Of a stretch of DNA of 64,000 bases, positions 46,426-54,638 are shown in pieces. A program made the position numbers and the translations under genes. Numbering within the stretch: position 1 is the stretch's first letter; each line of letters opens with the position of its first letter. Source of the stretch: Hymenobacter canadensis (GTDB lineage: Bacteria > Bacteroidota > Bacteroidia > Cytophagales > Hymenobacteraceae); assembly GCF_027359925.1 (NCBI RefSeq), contig NZ_CP114767.1, forward strand, positions 2,418,001 to 2,482,000, read 5' to 3'. A model generated the notes under the pieces. It made no database searches. It had not been told where the DNA came from and saw only the letters and a program-made list of their open reading frames with translations.

Positions 46426-47166
46426 TCAAAAAAGCCACATCACCACCACTGTGAGCAGCCAGAGCAGACTCCCGGCTACGGCGGTGTTCACGCGTACTTC
46501 GGCCGAGCGGCCCGGCCACGCGCCCAGCGCCGCCGTGAGCAGCAGCACGACCGGCAGTGCCGCCAGCGCCCCGCCATACACCCCGGTTCCGTAGGGCTCA
46601 AACGGGGCCGCTCCTTCCGCCGACGACGGCGAGCTGACGCGCCGCACCACGCCCAGCAGCGGCGTGCGCCACACGGTCAGGAACTGGCCCTCGCGGGCGC
46701 GGGGCGCAATGCTGCTGGCCAGCCGGAACTTGGTGAGCGGCGTGCGGACATCGTAGGCCACCTGCGGATTGGCCGCCGACACGCTCACCGAAACCAGTGT
46801 GCGCCGCAGCACTAGCTCGCCGGGCAGCTCGTGCAGAGGCAAGGCGAAATCCAGGGCCAGCAGGGCGCAGAAGGCCAGCAGCGCCAGATTCAGCCAGCGG
46901 GCTGCGGGTGCGTAGCGGCGGATCAGGGCCCGGTAGCCAGCCAGGGGCGGCGCGGGCTGCTGGGCCAGCAGCTGGTCGTAGGCCCAGCGGCGGCGCGGGT
47001 CCAGCAGAATCTGCAGGCCGCCGTGGGCTTCCGTGAGCTGCTCATTCAGGGCCGGGTCGCGGGCGGCGCGCTTGCTCAGGCGGGCGTGCAGGGCGCGGTA
47101 GGCACGCTCCAGCTCCGCCGCCGGTGCCGTCGGAGGCACGCCCAGGATTCGGTAGTAATTCTGCAT
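46426..47166 (-). CDS. membrane-anchored J-domain-like protein without HPD motif
   Basis: 246 residues from the ATG at 47166 (MQNYYRILGVPPTAPAAELERAYRALHARL). The first 60 residues look like a DnaJ domain: YYRILGV, AYRALHARLSK, and RRRWAYDQLL at its end. Where the catalytic HPD tripeptide should be the sequence reads KRAARDP (about 32-38), so Hsp70 stimulation is doubtful. One membrane helix follows (WLNLALLAFCALLALDFAL), then a beta-rich region (VSVSVSAANPQVAYDVRTPLTKFR) and two more helices at the C-terminus. A domain-containing membrane protein with no identified partner. Confidence 0.72.
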   Translation of the reverse strand: MQNYYRILGVPPTAPAAELERAYRALHARLSKRAARDPALNEQLTEAHGGLQILLDPRRRWAYDQLLAQQPAPPLAGYRALIRRYAPAARWLNLALLAFCALLALDFALPLHELPGELVLRRTLVSVSVSAANPQVAYDVRTPLTKFRLASSIAPRAREGQFLTVWRTPLLGVVRRVSSPSSAEGAAPFEPYGTGVYGGALAALPVVLLLTAALGAWPGRSAEVRVNTAVAGSLLWLLTVVVMWLF

Positions 47167-47305
47167 AACCAGCGGTAGAATAGCGTAACGGCCAACCTGC
47201 CGAAGTACGTATTTTCCAGCTGAAAATGGAAGCAGCCGACGGCTTTGGCTTATAGTAAAGCAATGGCAGCGGCATCCAGTCGGCCGGAAGTACGTTAGGC
47301 TACGC

Positions 47306-48073
47306 ATGCGCACCTCATTTATCCTTTTCGCTTGCTCACTGCTGGCGGGCGGCCTGCTGCGGCCCGCCGCCGCCCAGGCCCAGCCAGAACCCACCGGCAC
47401 CATCCAGGACCGCAACCACAACGTCTGGCTGGGCTGGTTCAGTGATGCCCGCCTGACCAAACGCTGGGGCCTGCATACCGAGTTTCAGTTGCGCCGCACC
47501 AACGGCCTGCGCGACCCGCAGCAGTATTTCTACCGGCTGGGGCTGAACTACCACGCCACCAAAAACCTCACGCTCACGCCCGGCTACGTGTACCTGCTCT
47601 CGCTGCCCTACGGCGACTTCCCCGACGCCGGCCGCACCCACGAGCGGCGCTTCTACCTGCGCGCCGATTTGCAGGACGAAATCGGGCGGCTGCAGCTCAC
47701 GCACCGCTACATCCAGGATTTCCGCTGGCTGCGCAACCCCGGCGAAACCGCCTACGCGCCACGCAACTACCGCTCGCGCTACCGCCTGCAGCTGCAGTTT
47801 CCGCTCACCAAGCCCACCATTGAACCGAATACGCTCTACGCGCTGGCTTCCGACGAGGTATTTCTGGCGTATGGGCCCGGCGTGGCGCAGGTTTTCAACC
47901 AGAACCGCATCTACGCAGGCTTGGGCTACCAGTTCACGGAGGCGCTGAGTGTTGAAGCCAGCTACCTCAACCAGATTGTGCAGCACGACGACGGCGTGGT
48001 GTTCGAGCACAACCGCGCCCTGCAGCTAAGCCTCAACTTCAACCCCGATTTCCGGAAGCAGAAAGACGAGTAA
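47306..48073 (+). CDS. DUF2490-like outer membrane protein
   Basis: 255 residues. Signal peptide MRTSFILFACSLLAGGLLRPAAAQAQ. The mature part is made of amphipathic strands: NVWLGWFSDARLTKRWGLHTEFQLR, YFYRLGLNYHATKNLTLTPGYVYL, HERRFYLRADLQDEIGRLQLTHRYIQDFRWL, ending with LQLSLNFNPDF. This matches DUF2490, a small outer membrane barrel of unknown role in Bacteroidota. It faces the J-domain-like gene (140 bases) and is followed by a long inverted repeat. Confidence 0.8.
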   Translation: MRTSFILFACSLLAGGLLRPAAAQAQPEPTGTIQDRNHNVWLGWFSDARLTKRWGLHTEFQLRRTNGLRDPQQYFYRLGLNYHATKNLTLTPGYVYLLSLPYGDFPDAGRTHERRFYLRADLQDEIGRLQLTHRYIQDFRWLRNPGETAYAPRNYRSRYRLQLQFPLTKPTIEPNTLYALASDEVFLAYGPGVAQVFNQNRIYAGLGYQFTEALSVEASYLNQIVQHDDGVVFEHNRALQLSLNFNPDFRKQKDE

Positions 48074-48081
48074 GCGGCGCA

Positions 48082-48170
48082 CAGTAGCGCGAACTTTGTA
48101 GTTCGCGTCCCCGCGCCGTTAGGGCAGTTGATACGGCGCGGGGGCGCGAACTACAAAGTTCGCGCTACTG
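48082..48170. repeat. nested inverted repeat built on GCGAACTTTGTAGTTCGCG
   Basis: Arms CAGTAGCGCGAACTTTGTAG... (48082-48119) and its near-complement (48133-48170). Each arm contains its own palindrome GCGAACTTTGTAGTTCGCG or its complement, so either a long stem or two short hairpins can form. It lies 9 bases after the DUF2490 gene and 67 before the reductase gene end. Confidence 0.88.
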
Positions 48171-48236
48171 CCCCGGCTGCGCACGCACGAAACCACTGCC
48201 TACCAGCATTCTTTAATAAGCCAGACAAAGAGGCTC

Positions 48237-49403
48237 CTACCCTACCAGCCGCACGAGGCGGCGCTGCAGCCAGGGCCAGGCGGCGGCCCGCACCGCCAGG
48301 TCTACCAGCCAGGCCTTGCCGGACAGCAGCTGCATCAGGCGGTAGCGGCGCGTCAGCTCCCGCCCGATCTGCTGCTCTACCTGCCGGGCGTACTCGCTCA
48401 GGAAATCTTCGTCGAAGCGGTTGGCCTGAAAGCAGCGCTGCACCTGCCCGGCGGCCAGGATGCCGCTGTGCACGGCTTTGTCGATGCCGTGGCCCTGCAG
48501 CGGGTCGATGAGGGCGGCGGCGTCGCCGCAGAGCAGCCAGCGGGGGCCGTGCACGGGCCGCCCGGAGCCGCCCAGCGGCAGCCCGAAGCCGGTAATGGGC
48601 GTTAGCAGCTCGGCGCCGGCAAAGCGCGGGGCCAGGTGCGGATGGGTGGCCAGCAGCTGCCGCAGCTCGGCCTTCAGATCAAGCCGGCGCGCCGCCACTT
48701 CCTCCGACAGCACGCCTAGGCCCACGTTGTAGCGCCCGCCGCCCACCGGAAACACCCAGCAGTAGCCCGCCCCGAACTCGCGCAGGAAGTAGAAATCCGA
48801 CGTATCGGCGGGCGCATCGGCCACGCCCTGATAGTAGGCCCGCACGGCGGCGCAGTGGTGGGCGCGGTCGAGCTGCGCGGCGGCGCCCACTTGGCGGGCC
48901 ACCACGGAATTGGCCCCGTCGCAGCCGATAACCAGCGCCGCCCGCAGCGGCTCCCGGCCGGCCTCGGCCAGTTGAATCGTTACGCCAGTTTCATCGGGCA
49001 CAACACGCCGGATGGCACAGTTTTCCAGGATTTCGGTAGCGGTGTGGCGGCGCACCAGCGTCAGCATGGCATCGTCGAAGGGCAGGCGGGCGCAGTTGAA
49101 GGCGGGGTTGTGCCAGCGGATGCGCAGGCTGCGGCCGCCGGGGGCCAGCAGGCGGCTGTAACGGGTGTCGGTGCGGTGCGGGGCCAGCAGGGCGTGCAGC
49201 TCGGGGCCGTAGGTGGCATCGAGGCGGCTGAGGTGGCGCAGCGTGGGCCCGGGAATAGCGTCGCCGCAGACTTTATCGCGCGGGAAACGGGCCTTGTCCA
49301 GCAACGCTACGCGCAGGCCGCTGTGGCGCAGCGCCAGCGCGCACGCCGCCCCGGCCGGACCGGCGCCCACAATCACCACATCATGCGTAAACGAGCTGAG
49401 CAC
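48237..49403 (-). CDS. FAD-dependent oxidoreductase of the geranylgeranyl reductase family
   Basis: 388 residues started at the GTG at 49403 (VLSSFTHDVVIVGAGPAGAACA); an ATG at 49451 is a possible longer start. FAD motif GAGPAG at 13-18, ARFPRDKVCGDAIPGP (family signature), and WLLCGDAAALIDPLQGHGIDKAVHSG with the second FAD motif. The family reduces prenyl chains or hydroxylates/oxidises polycyclic substrates, e.g. in carotenoid, quinone or archaeal-type lipid metabolism; the substrate here is not evident. Soluble or peripheral in the cytoplasm. Confidence 0.85.
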   Translation of the reverse strand: MLSSFTHDVVIVGAGPAGAACALALRHSGLRVALLDKARFPRDKVCGDAIPGPTLRHLSRLDATYGPELHALLAPHRTDTRYSRLLAPGGRSLRIRWHNPAFNCARLPFDDAMLTLVRRHTATEILENCAIRRVVPDETGVTIQLAEAGREPLRAALVIGCDGANSVVARQVGAAAQLDRAHHCAAVRAYYQGVADAPADTSDFYFLREFGAGYCWVFPVGGGRYNVGLGVLSEEVAARRLDLKAELRQLLATHPHLAPRFAGAELLTPITGFGLPLGGSGRPVHGPRWLLCGDAAALIDPLQGHGIDKAVHSGILAAGQVQRCFQANRFDEDFLSEYARQVEQQIGRELTRRYRLMQLLSGKAWLVDLAVRAAAWPWLQRRLVRLVG

Positions 49404-49479
49404 ACGCGAAGGTAAGCGCCAGCCGCTCGTGCCGGACGGACGGCCACGCATTTTGCGCCGGCCGTCCGGCTGCTTGGCG

Positions 49480-50139
49480 CTACTCCACGGCTTCGCGCAG
49501 AAACTCGCAGAACGGCTGCATGGCCCGGAAAACGGCGGGCACGTAGGTATCCAGGTCGAGCTGATGCACGGTAGCATCGGGAATGTGGTGGCTCACCACA
49601 AAGCTTTTGTGCTTGAGCAGCTCCACATCAGAATGGTCGGCGGGGTAGCCGGCCGGCGCTTTTTTCAGCTTCTCGCCGCCGAGGCCGGGGAAGTAACGCC
49701 GGAACTCCGGCGCCTCCAGCAGCTGGTGCAGCACCGGCCCGTTGTAGTCGATTTCCTGCCGGATGCGGGTTAGCTGGTCTTTTTCGGGCACGTAGATGCC
49801 CCCCGCCAGCATGGTCTGGCCCTGGGGGCCCAGCTGCACGTAGTAGCCCGGCCCGGTGCCGGCCTTGCCGCCTTCCGAGAAATAGGCACTGAAGTGCGTC
49901 TTGAACGGGTCTTTGTTTTTGGAAAAGCGCACGTCGCGGTAGATGCGGAACAGGGTCTTCTTGGGCTCCAGCCCGGCCAAGCGCGGGTCGGAAACCGTCA
50001 GCTCGCGCAACCAGCCGGTCACGGCCGCTTCAAATTCGCGCCGCAACTGCTCGTAGGTGGGTTTATGGGATTGAAACCAATCCCGGTCGTTGTGACGGGC
50101 CAGCTCCGTGAGGAAGGCAAATAGCTGCGTGGTGTTCAT
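49480..50139 (-). CDS. DUF2461 (TIGR02453) family protein
   Basis: 219 residues. FAFLTELARHNDRDWFQSHKPTYEQLR, RIYRDVRFSKNKDPFKTHFSAYF, and GPGYYVQLGPQGQTMLAGGIYVPEKDQL are the DUF2461 hallmarks, in order. Family function is unknown; it is widespread, cytoplasmic, and of this exact length. The gene lies 76 bases before the reductase gene on the same strand and may be transcribed with it. Confidence 0.88.
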   Translation of the reverse strand: MNTTQLFAFLTELARHNDRDWFQSHKPTYEQLRREFEAAVTGWLRELTVSDPRLAGLEPKKTLFRIYRDVRFSKNKDPFKTHFSAYFSEGGKAGTGPGYYVQLGPQGQTMLAGGIYVPEKDQLTRIRQEIDYNGPVLHQLLEAPEFRRYFPGLGGEKLKKAPAGYPADHSDVELLKHKSFVVSHHIPDATVHQLDLDTYVPAVFRAMQPFCEFLREAVE

Positions 50140-50187
50140 TATTTCGGAAAGGTTGAGAGGCCGTGGGCTTGGTGTTCAGACGCCTGG

Positions 50188-50253
50188 TTGCGTCTCATTG
50201 TTCGCGCCATAAGACGGGCTGTTGTTCAACGATGAGACGCAATTATGCGTCTC
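50188..50253. repeat. intergenic palindrome GAGACGCAATTATGCGTCTC with distant copy
   Basis: GAGACGCAATTATGCGTCTC at 50234-50253 is an almost perfect 20-base palindrome. Its left part (AACGATGAGACGCAA, 50228-50242) also pairs with TTGCGTCTCATTGTT at 50188-50202, one mismatch. Non-coding, between two leftward genes. Confidence 0.85.
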
Positions 50254-50291
50254 TACATCGTGGTAGAGGCCCAAAGATTCAGGCGCCGAAG

Positions 50292-50738
50292 CTACGGTTG
50301 TCGGCGCATTTCCTGCTGGCGCATGGGCATGGCGTCGATGGTGGCAAACAGGCTGGCGGGCGTCAGAGGCTGTGTGGCGCGCTTCTTCACCCCGCCATCT
50401 TTCCCAATCAGTACCACGGCAAAGCCTCCCGGCGCCATACCCAGCTGCTGCGTGAGGTAGCGCGCGTCGGCGGCCGGCAGCGCACTGCCCAACAACTCCC
50501 GCACTATCAGCTGGCGGGCCTCCAGCTCGGGGGCCACGGTGCGCAGCAGCTTCTGCTGCCGGAGCAGCGCAGGGTCGGTGGCGGTGGGCGCGTAGAGCAG
50601 CAGCACACGCTGCTGCCAGCGGCTAGCTTTCACCAGGGCAGCCACGGAAGTTGGTTTGGGAGCCGTTTGGGCCGGAATGGACACGGGATATATCAGGAAA
50701 GCAGCCAGCAGGCCGATATACACAAAAGCAGGGCGCAT
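50292..50738 (-). CDS. DUF4174-like exported thioredoxin-fold protein
   Basis: 148 residues from the ATG at 50738 (MRPAFVYIGLLAAFLIYPVSIPAQ, a short signal peptide); further ATGs at 50774 and 50810 would lengthen it. RVLLLYAPTATDPALLRQQKLLR, DARYLTQQLGMAPGGFAVVLIGKDGGVKKRATQPL are typical of DUF4174, a thioredoxin-like domain without the CxxC. Secreted or periplasmic; function unknown. A remnant of the GAGCGGAGCGAAG repeat lies upstream. Confidence 0.75.
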   Translation of the reverse strand: MRPAFVYIGLLAAFLIYPVSIPAQTAPKPTSVAALVKASRWQQRVLLLYAPTATDPALLRQQKLLRTVAPELEARQLIVRELLGSALPAADARYLTQQLGMAPGGFAVVLIGKDGGVKKRATQPLTPASLFATIDAMPMRQQEMRRQP

Positions 50739-50866
50739 AAAGCTAGAAGCTGTTAGCGCTGGCACATGTTTCATGGAAGCAGACAGAGGCGCTGGTCTGG
50801 CATTGGGCAAGCCGTCAGGCTGAAGCGGCTCTACATTTGGCGGGCTTCTTTGATTAGCACTGCGGT

Positions 50867-50900
50867 AGAGATGCTTCGGCTGCGCTCAGCATGACGTTCC
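50867..50900. repeat. single arm of the GAGCGGAGCGAAG repeat family
   Basis: AGAGATGCTTCGGCTGCGCT... followed by CAGCATGACGTTCC corresponds to one arm of the repeat at 55740-55831 (right arm), without a partner arm nearby. A half copy or decayed element. Confidence 0.75.
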
Positions 50901-50936
50901 GGTGAAAAGTAGCCAGACAGCTTACCGCCTCTCACT

Positions 50937-51902
50937 TTACGCCGGCAGCACCTGCGCCAGCCACGCAAACACGGCTTGGTAAGCCTGCTCCCGCGCCACC
51001 GGCCCCGAGAGAAACAGGTCGTGGATGCCGTCGGGAACTTCGCGCACCGTGACGTGGGAACCCAGCCGAGGCGCCAACTGCCGGATGTGCGCCACATTGA
51101 GCACGATGTCAGCGCGCTGGAAGTCATCGGACCACTGCCGGCCGACGGCGGTGCGGCTGGCGTGCAGCACCAGCACTGGCGTGGCAATGCCCAGCCCGGC
51201 CCGCACCTGCGCGTGCCCCTGCCGTATGGCCCGCAGCCAGCCTGCATTCACCCCGAACACGTGGTTGGGCTTCCAGGCCAGGTTGTAGTCCCAGTGGCCG
51301 CGGTAGGCGCGGTGCAGGCTCTGGCCGTAGCTATCGGAGAGGCCGGCCGGCACGCGCAGGTTGGGCCACACGCGCCCCAGCGCCGTAAGCAGCGGCACGC
51401 CCAGTTGCTTGATGCGAGCCTGGTGCAGCTCCAGAAACGGGCTATTGAGCACCAGCGCCGTAAACCCGGCGTTGGGGTGCGCGGCCGCATAAAGGGCCAC
51501 AATCAGCCCGCCCGTAGAGTGGCCGCTAAGCACCAGCTGCTGCCCGCCCTCGGTGCGCACCACGGCCAGGGCGGCATCGAGGTCGGCGAAGTATTCGGTG
51601 AGGCTGCGCACGTTGTTGGGGTGCTGGTGCGGCAGGATGGCCCGGCCGTATTTGCGCAGATCGAGGGCATAGAAGCGGTAGCCGTGCGCGGTGTACTGGG
51701 CGGCCATTTCGGTCTGGAAGAAGTAGTCGTTGAAGCCGTGCACGTAGAGCACCGCCCGGCCCGTGGCGGGCGCGGCCGTGGCGCGCACCAGCACTGCCTG
51801 CACGGGCCCTTCGTAGTCGGGCGGCTGCGGCAGGCGGCGCTGCTCGAAATCGGGGCCCAGCGGATCGGGGGCGTAGGAGCCGGAAGGAAGAGTAGGAGCC
51901 AT
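50937..51902 (-). CDS. alpha/beta hydrolase (S33-type lysophospholipase-like)
   Basis: 321 residues from the ATG at 51902 (MAPTLPSGSYAPDPLGPDFEQRR). Oxyanion region YVHGFNDYF, nucleophile GHSTGG at 127-132 (Ser129), and DGIHDLFLS as the histidine motif make a complete catalytic triad arrangement. No signal peptide. It resembles cytoplasmic alpha/beta hydrolases annotated as lysophospholipase or serine aminopeptidase; substrate unknown. The frame open to 51986 carries no conserved sequence. Confidence 0.85.
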   Translation of the reverse strand: MAPTLPSGSYAPDPLGPDFEQRRLPQPPDYEGPVQAVLVRATAAPATGRAVLYVHGFNDYFFQTEMAAQYTAHGYRFYALDLRKYGRAILPHQHPNNVRSLTEYFADLDAALAVVRTEGGQQLVLSGHSTGGLIVALYAAAHPNAGFTALVLNSPFLELHQARIKQLGVPLLTALGRVWPNLRVPAGLSDSYGQSLHRAYRGHWDYNLAWKPNHVFGVNAGWLRAIRQGHAQVRAGLGIATPVLVLHASRTAVGRQWSDDFQRADIVLNVAHIRQLAPRLGSHVTVREVPDGIHDLFLSGPVAREQAYQAVFAWLAQVLPA

Positions 51903-52051
51903 GCCGGCAGTACGCAAATCCTGGCCAGGCCGGCTAATAGCGCTGCGCCTCGCTGGCTCTATATATTCTAACCCCGATACTACCACCTATCCGCCCAGCG
52001 TTCCAACGCCTGCTCTGCCCTTCAGGCTCTCCCTTTTTTTCCCAGTATTCT

Positions 52052-52801
52052 ATGCGCTTACTTGCCCTGCTGGCTGCGGCTTTGCTGCTGACGCTGTGTG
52101 CCCCGGCATCCACGGCCCTCTCCCCCGATCCGGCTTTCCGCCAGCAGCAGCTCCGTTTCGAGCGGGTGCGGGCGGCCTACCACCTCCACCAGACCAGCGT
52201 GCACCAGCTGCTGCGCCGCAACGGCATCCGGCCCGAGCGGCTGGAGCTGTTTGTGCGGGCCTTTAAAGTGGGCCGCCGGGTGGAAGTGTGGGGCCGCGAG
52301 CAGAACGCGGGCCAGTTTGTGCTGCTGCGCACCTACCGGCTGGCCGGCACCTCGGGCACGCTGGGCCCCAAGCGCCGGTCCGGCGACCGGCAGATTCCAG
52401 AGGGCTTCTACCACATCGACCGGTTCAACCCCGACAGCGAGTACCACCTGTCGCTGGGCCTCGACTACCCCAACGCCGCCGACCGCCGCCACGCCGGCCC
52501 CGACCCCGGCGGCGACATTTTCCTGCACGGCTCCGACGTCACCATCGGCTGCCTGCCCATCACCGATGCCGGCATTCGAGAGCTGTACGTGCTGGCGGTG
52601 GAGGCCCGCGCCGCCGGCCAGACCGCTATTGCCGTGCACATTTTTCCGTTTGACATGACGGCCGAAAATCTGGCGCGGCGCGTGGGCAGCCCGCACCTGG
52701 CTTTCTGGCAAAATCTGGTGTCCGGCTATCAGCATTTCGAGGATTCGCACCAGCTGCCGCAGGTCAGTGTGAACGAACAGGGCACCTACGTGGTGCACTA
52801 G
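52052..52801 (+). CDS. YafK-like L,D-transpeptidase
   Basis: 249 residues. Signal peptide MRLLALLAAALLLTLCAPASTA. The YkuD catalytic segment is FLHGSDVTIGCLPITDAG with His159 and Cys167, matching the HxxxxxxxC core. The preceding IPEGFYHIDRFNPDSEYHLSLGLDYPNAADRR is the wall-facing loop of YafK-type proteins. It would act in the periplasm on peptidoglycan peptide cross-links or release, as YafK/DpaA does for Braun lipoprotein. No partner gene is adjacent. Confidence 0.9.
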   Translation: MRLLALLAAALLLTLCAPASTALSPDPAFRQQQLRFERVRAAYHLHQTSVHQLLRRNGIRPERLELFVRAFKVGRRVEVWGREQNAGQFVLLRTYRLAGTSGTLGPKRRSGDRQIPEGFYHIDRFNPDSEYHLSLGLDYPNAADRRHAGPDPGGDIFLHGSDVTIGCLPITDAGIRELYVLAVEARAAGQTAIAVHIFPFDMTAENLARRVGSPHLAFWQNLVSGYQHFEDSHQLPQVSVNEQGTYVVH

Positions 52802-52921
52802 CGCCTGGCCGGCTCGCCGCCCGAAAGCCCACTTACCCAAGCTATAATACCCTAGTGTTCTGCTGTATCAATAATTGTTTATATTACTCGCATTGTTCCA
52901 CAACCAACCCAACTCTACCGT

Positions 52922-53713
52922 ATGAAAGCCCCCCTGTTTCTGACCGCACTGGCCACGGCCGTGCTGCTGAGCGGCTGCTCCGACAAAGAGGCCGCCGTAA
53001 ACCAAGCGCAGGACATCAGCGCCGATGCGCTGACGCAAATCCGCCAGCTCGGTTTTAGTGCTGAAAACGTGCAGCGCGACGAAGACGGCAACTACGTAGT
53101 GGAAGGTGATATTCTGCTGTCGCCGGCTGACTTGAGCAACCAAGCGGCCGTGCAGCTGCTACGTGTGGGCCAGGATGAGCAGTATCGCACCACTAATACC
53201 GTCAGCGGCACGCGCACCATCACCATCAGCGTTTCCAGCCAGCTGCCAAGCGCCTACATCACAGCAATCGACGAAGTAGTACGCCGGTTCAACGCCGAAA
53301 ACCTGCGCATCACCTTTTCGCGGGTCAGTGCGGGCGGCAACATAAGCATTGTACGCGCCAGTGGCAGCTACTTGGCTTCAGCGGGCTTCCCCACCAGTGC
53401 CGGCGAGCCATTCAATCAGGTGAAGGTTAACTCGCGGTCCATTGGCACGGCCAACCCCACCACCTACATTGCCACCATCCTGGCCCACGAAATCGGCCAT
53501 TGCATCGGCTTCCGCCACACCGACTACATGGACCGGAGCTACAGCTGCGGCGGCGCCACCTCCAACGAGGGAGCCAGCACCGTGGGCGCCGTTCTGATAC
53601 CCGGTACGCCATCCGCCGCCGACCCGAATTCGTGGATGCTGGCCTGCATCGGCAGTGGCCAGAACCGCCCGTTCAACGCCAATGACCGCACGGCCCTCGG
53701 CTACATTTACTAA
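52922..53713 (+). CDS. M57/HEIGH zinc metalloprotease lipoprotein
   Basis: 263 residues. Lipobox LSGC (Cys19), then an N-terminal helical and beta domain, then the zinc motif HEIGH at 189-193 with the third ligand in GFRH (His199). ISVSSQLPSAYITAIDEVVRRFNAENLRITFSRV and NDRTALGYIY at the end fit the dual-action HEIGH (M57) group, small metzincin-like proteases of Bacteroidota. A secreted or surface protease of unknown target. A small hairpin follows the stop. Confidence 0.88.
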   Translation: MKAPLFLTALATAVLLSGCSDKEAAVNQAQDISADALTQIRQLGFSAENVQRDEDGNYVVEGDILLSPADLSNQAAVQLLRVGQDEQYRTTNTVSGTRTITISVSSQLPSAYITAIDEVVRRFNAENLRITFSRVSAGGNISIVRASGSYLASAGFPTSAGEPFNQVKVNSRSIGTANPTTYIATILAHEIGHCIGFRHTDYMDRSYSCGGATSNEGASTVGAVLIPGTPSAADPNSWMLACIGSGQNRPFNANDRTALGYIY

Positions 53714-53763
53714 ATGGCTGTAGCACCCGCGTTGCCCCAAGCCAGCGCGGGGCCGTACCTTGC

Positions 53764-53798
53764 CAGCGCCGACGCGGACTTGCCCGCGTCGGCGCTGT
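53764..53798. terminator. GC-rich hairpin after the metalloprotease gene
   Basis: CAGCGCCGACGCG (53764-53776) pairs exactly with CGCGTCGGCGCTG (53786-53798). It lies 50 bases after the protease stop and directly before the Nudix start codon, without a T run; a terminator or leader structure. Confidence 0.55.
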
Positions 53799-53804
53799 TG
53801 CGTT

Positions 53805-54347
53805 ATGCCTGATTTTCCGATTCCAAAGATTCTGCGTGATTCCGCCGTACTGGTGCCTGTTTTCCGCGACGACGCCGGCCAGTTGCAGCTCGTGATGGTG
53901 CGCCGCAGTAGCTTCGGCGTGCACGGCGGGCAGCTGGCCTTTCCGGGCGGCAAGCCCGAGCCCACTGATGCCTCCCTGCTGGCAACAGCTTTGCGCGAGG
54001 CTGAGGAAGAAGTCGGCCTGCCGGCCGCAGACATAGAAGTTCTGGCGGAGCTGCCCCCCATTTCCGTGCCTACCGGCTTCCGCATTGCGCCGTTTCTGGG
54101 CCGCATCCAACGGCCCGAAACCTGGCAGTGGCAGCCCCGCGAGGTAGAGGAAGTGCTGGAGATTCCGCTACTGCACCTGGCCGATGCTGCCAACCACGCC
54201 GAGGAAACGTGGCAGCTGGCCGGCTGGCCCGCCCCCCACCGCGTCCCCTTCTACCGCGTAAACAGCCCCGTACCGCTCTGGGGGGCCAGCTACCGCATCC
54301 TGCAGCCCCTTCTCCCCCGCCTGCTTGCCGGCGAATGGGACATTTGA
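53805..54347 (+). CDS. Nudix hydrolase, coenzyme A pyrophosphatase type
   Basis: 180 residues from the ATG at 53805 (MPDFPIPKILRDSAVLVPVF). The CoA-pyrophosphatase signature is MVRRSSFGVHGGQLAFPGG at 31-49, followed by the Nudix box GGK...REAEEEVGL (48-72) with the catalytic glutamates. It hydrolyses CoA and related dinucleotides to 3',5'-ADP and phosphopantetheine in the cytoplasm. Frame upstream to 53760 is not conserved. Confidence 0.92.
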   Translation: MPDFPIPKILRDSAVLVPVFRDDAGQLQLVMVRRSSFGVHGGQLAFPGGKPEPTDASLLATALREAEEEVGLPAADIEVLAELPPISVPTGFRIAPFLGRIQRPETWQWQPREVEEVLEIPLLHLADAANHAEETWQLAGWPAPHRVPFYRVNSPVPLWGASYRILQPLLPRLLAGEWDI

Positions 54348-54391
54348 TTTTTGGTTTGAAGTGATGGGGTTATGAGGTTATGAGGTGATAG

Positions 54392-54572
54392 GTAAGAACG
54401 TCATTCCGAGCAGCGCGAGGAATCTCGCGTGCTGACGTGCGCCTCCCCCCCCCGGCCCCCTCTCCGAGAAGGAAAAAGGAAAGTGGGAGCCAGATGTAGT
54501 ATATGGTGAGCACACTTCCTTTAGTTTCCACACTGGCGAGATTCCTCGCTCCGCTCGGAATGACGTTCTTAC
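54392..54572. repeat. intergenic inverted repeat, AGAACGTCATTCCGAGC family
   Basis: Arms 54392-54427 (GTAAGAACGTCATTCCGAGC...) and 54537-54572 (CGAG...ACGTTCTTAC) are close to perfect 36-base complements. The 109-base spacer includes a run of C residues (near 54447) and no gene. It belongs to the same family as 45692-45796 and 55740-55831 and fills the gap between the Nudix gene and the PD40-like gene. Confidence 0.9.
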
Positions 54573-54638
54573 TTTCCTCTCATCACTTTGGCACGAAATT
54601 GCGTTTTACTGGTTCCTATGACGATTACCACGACTTCC

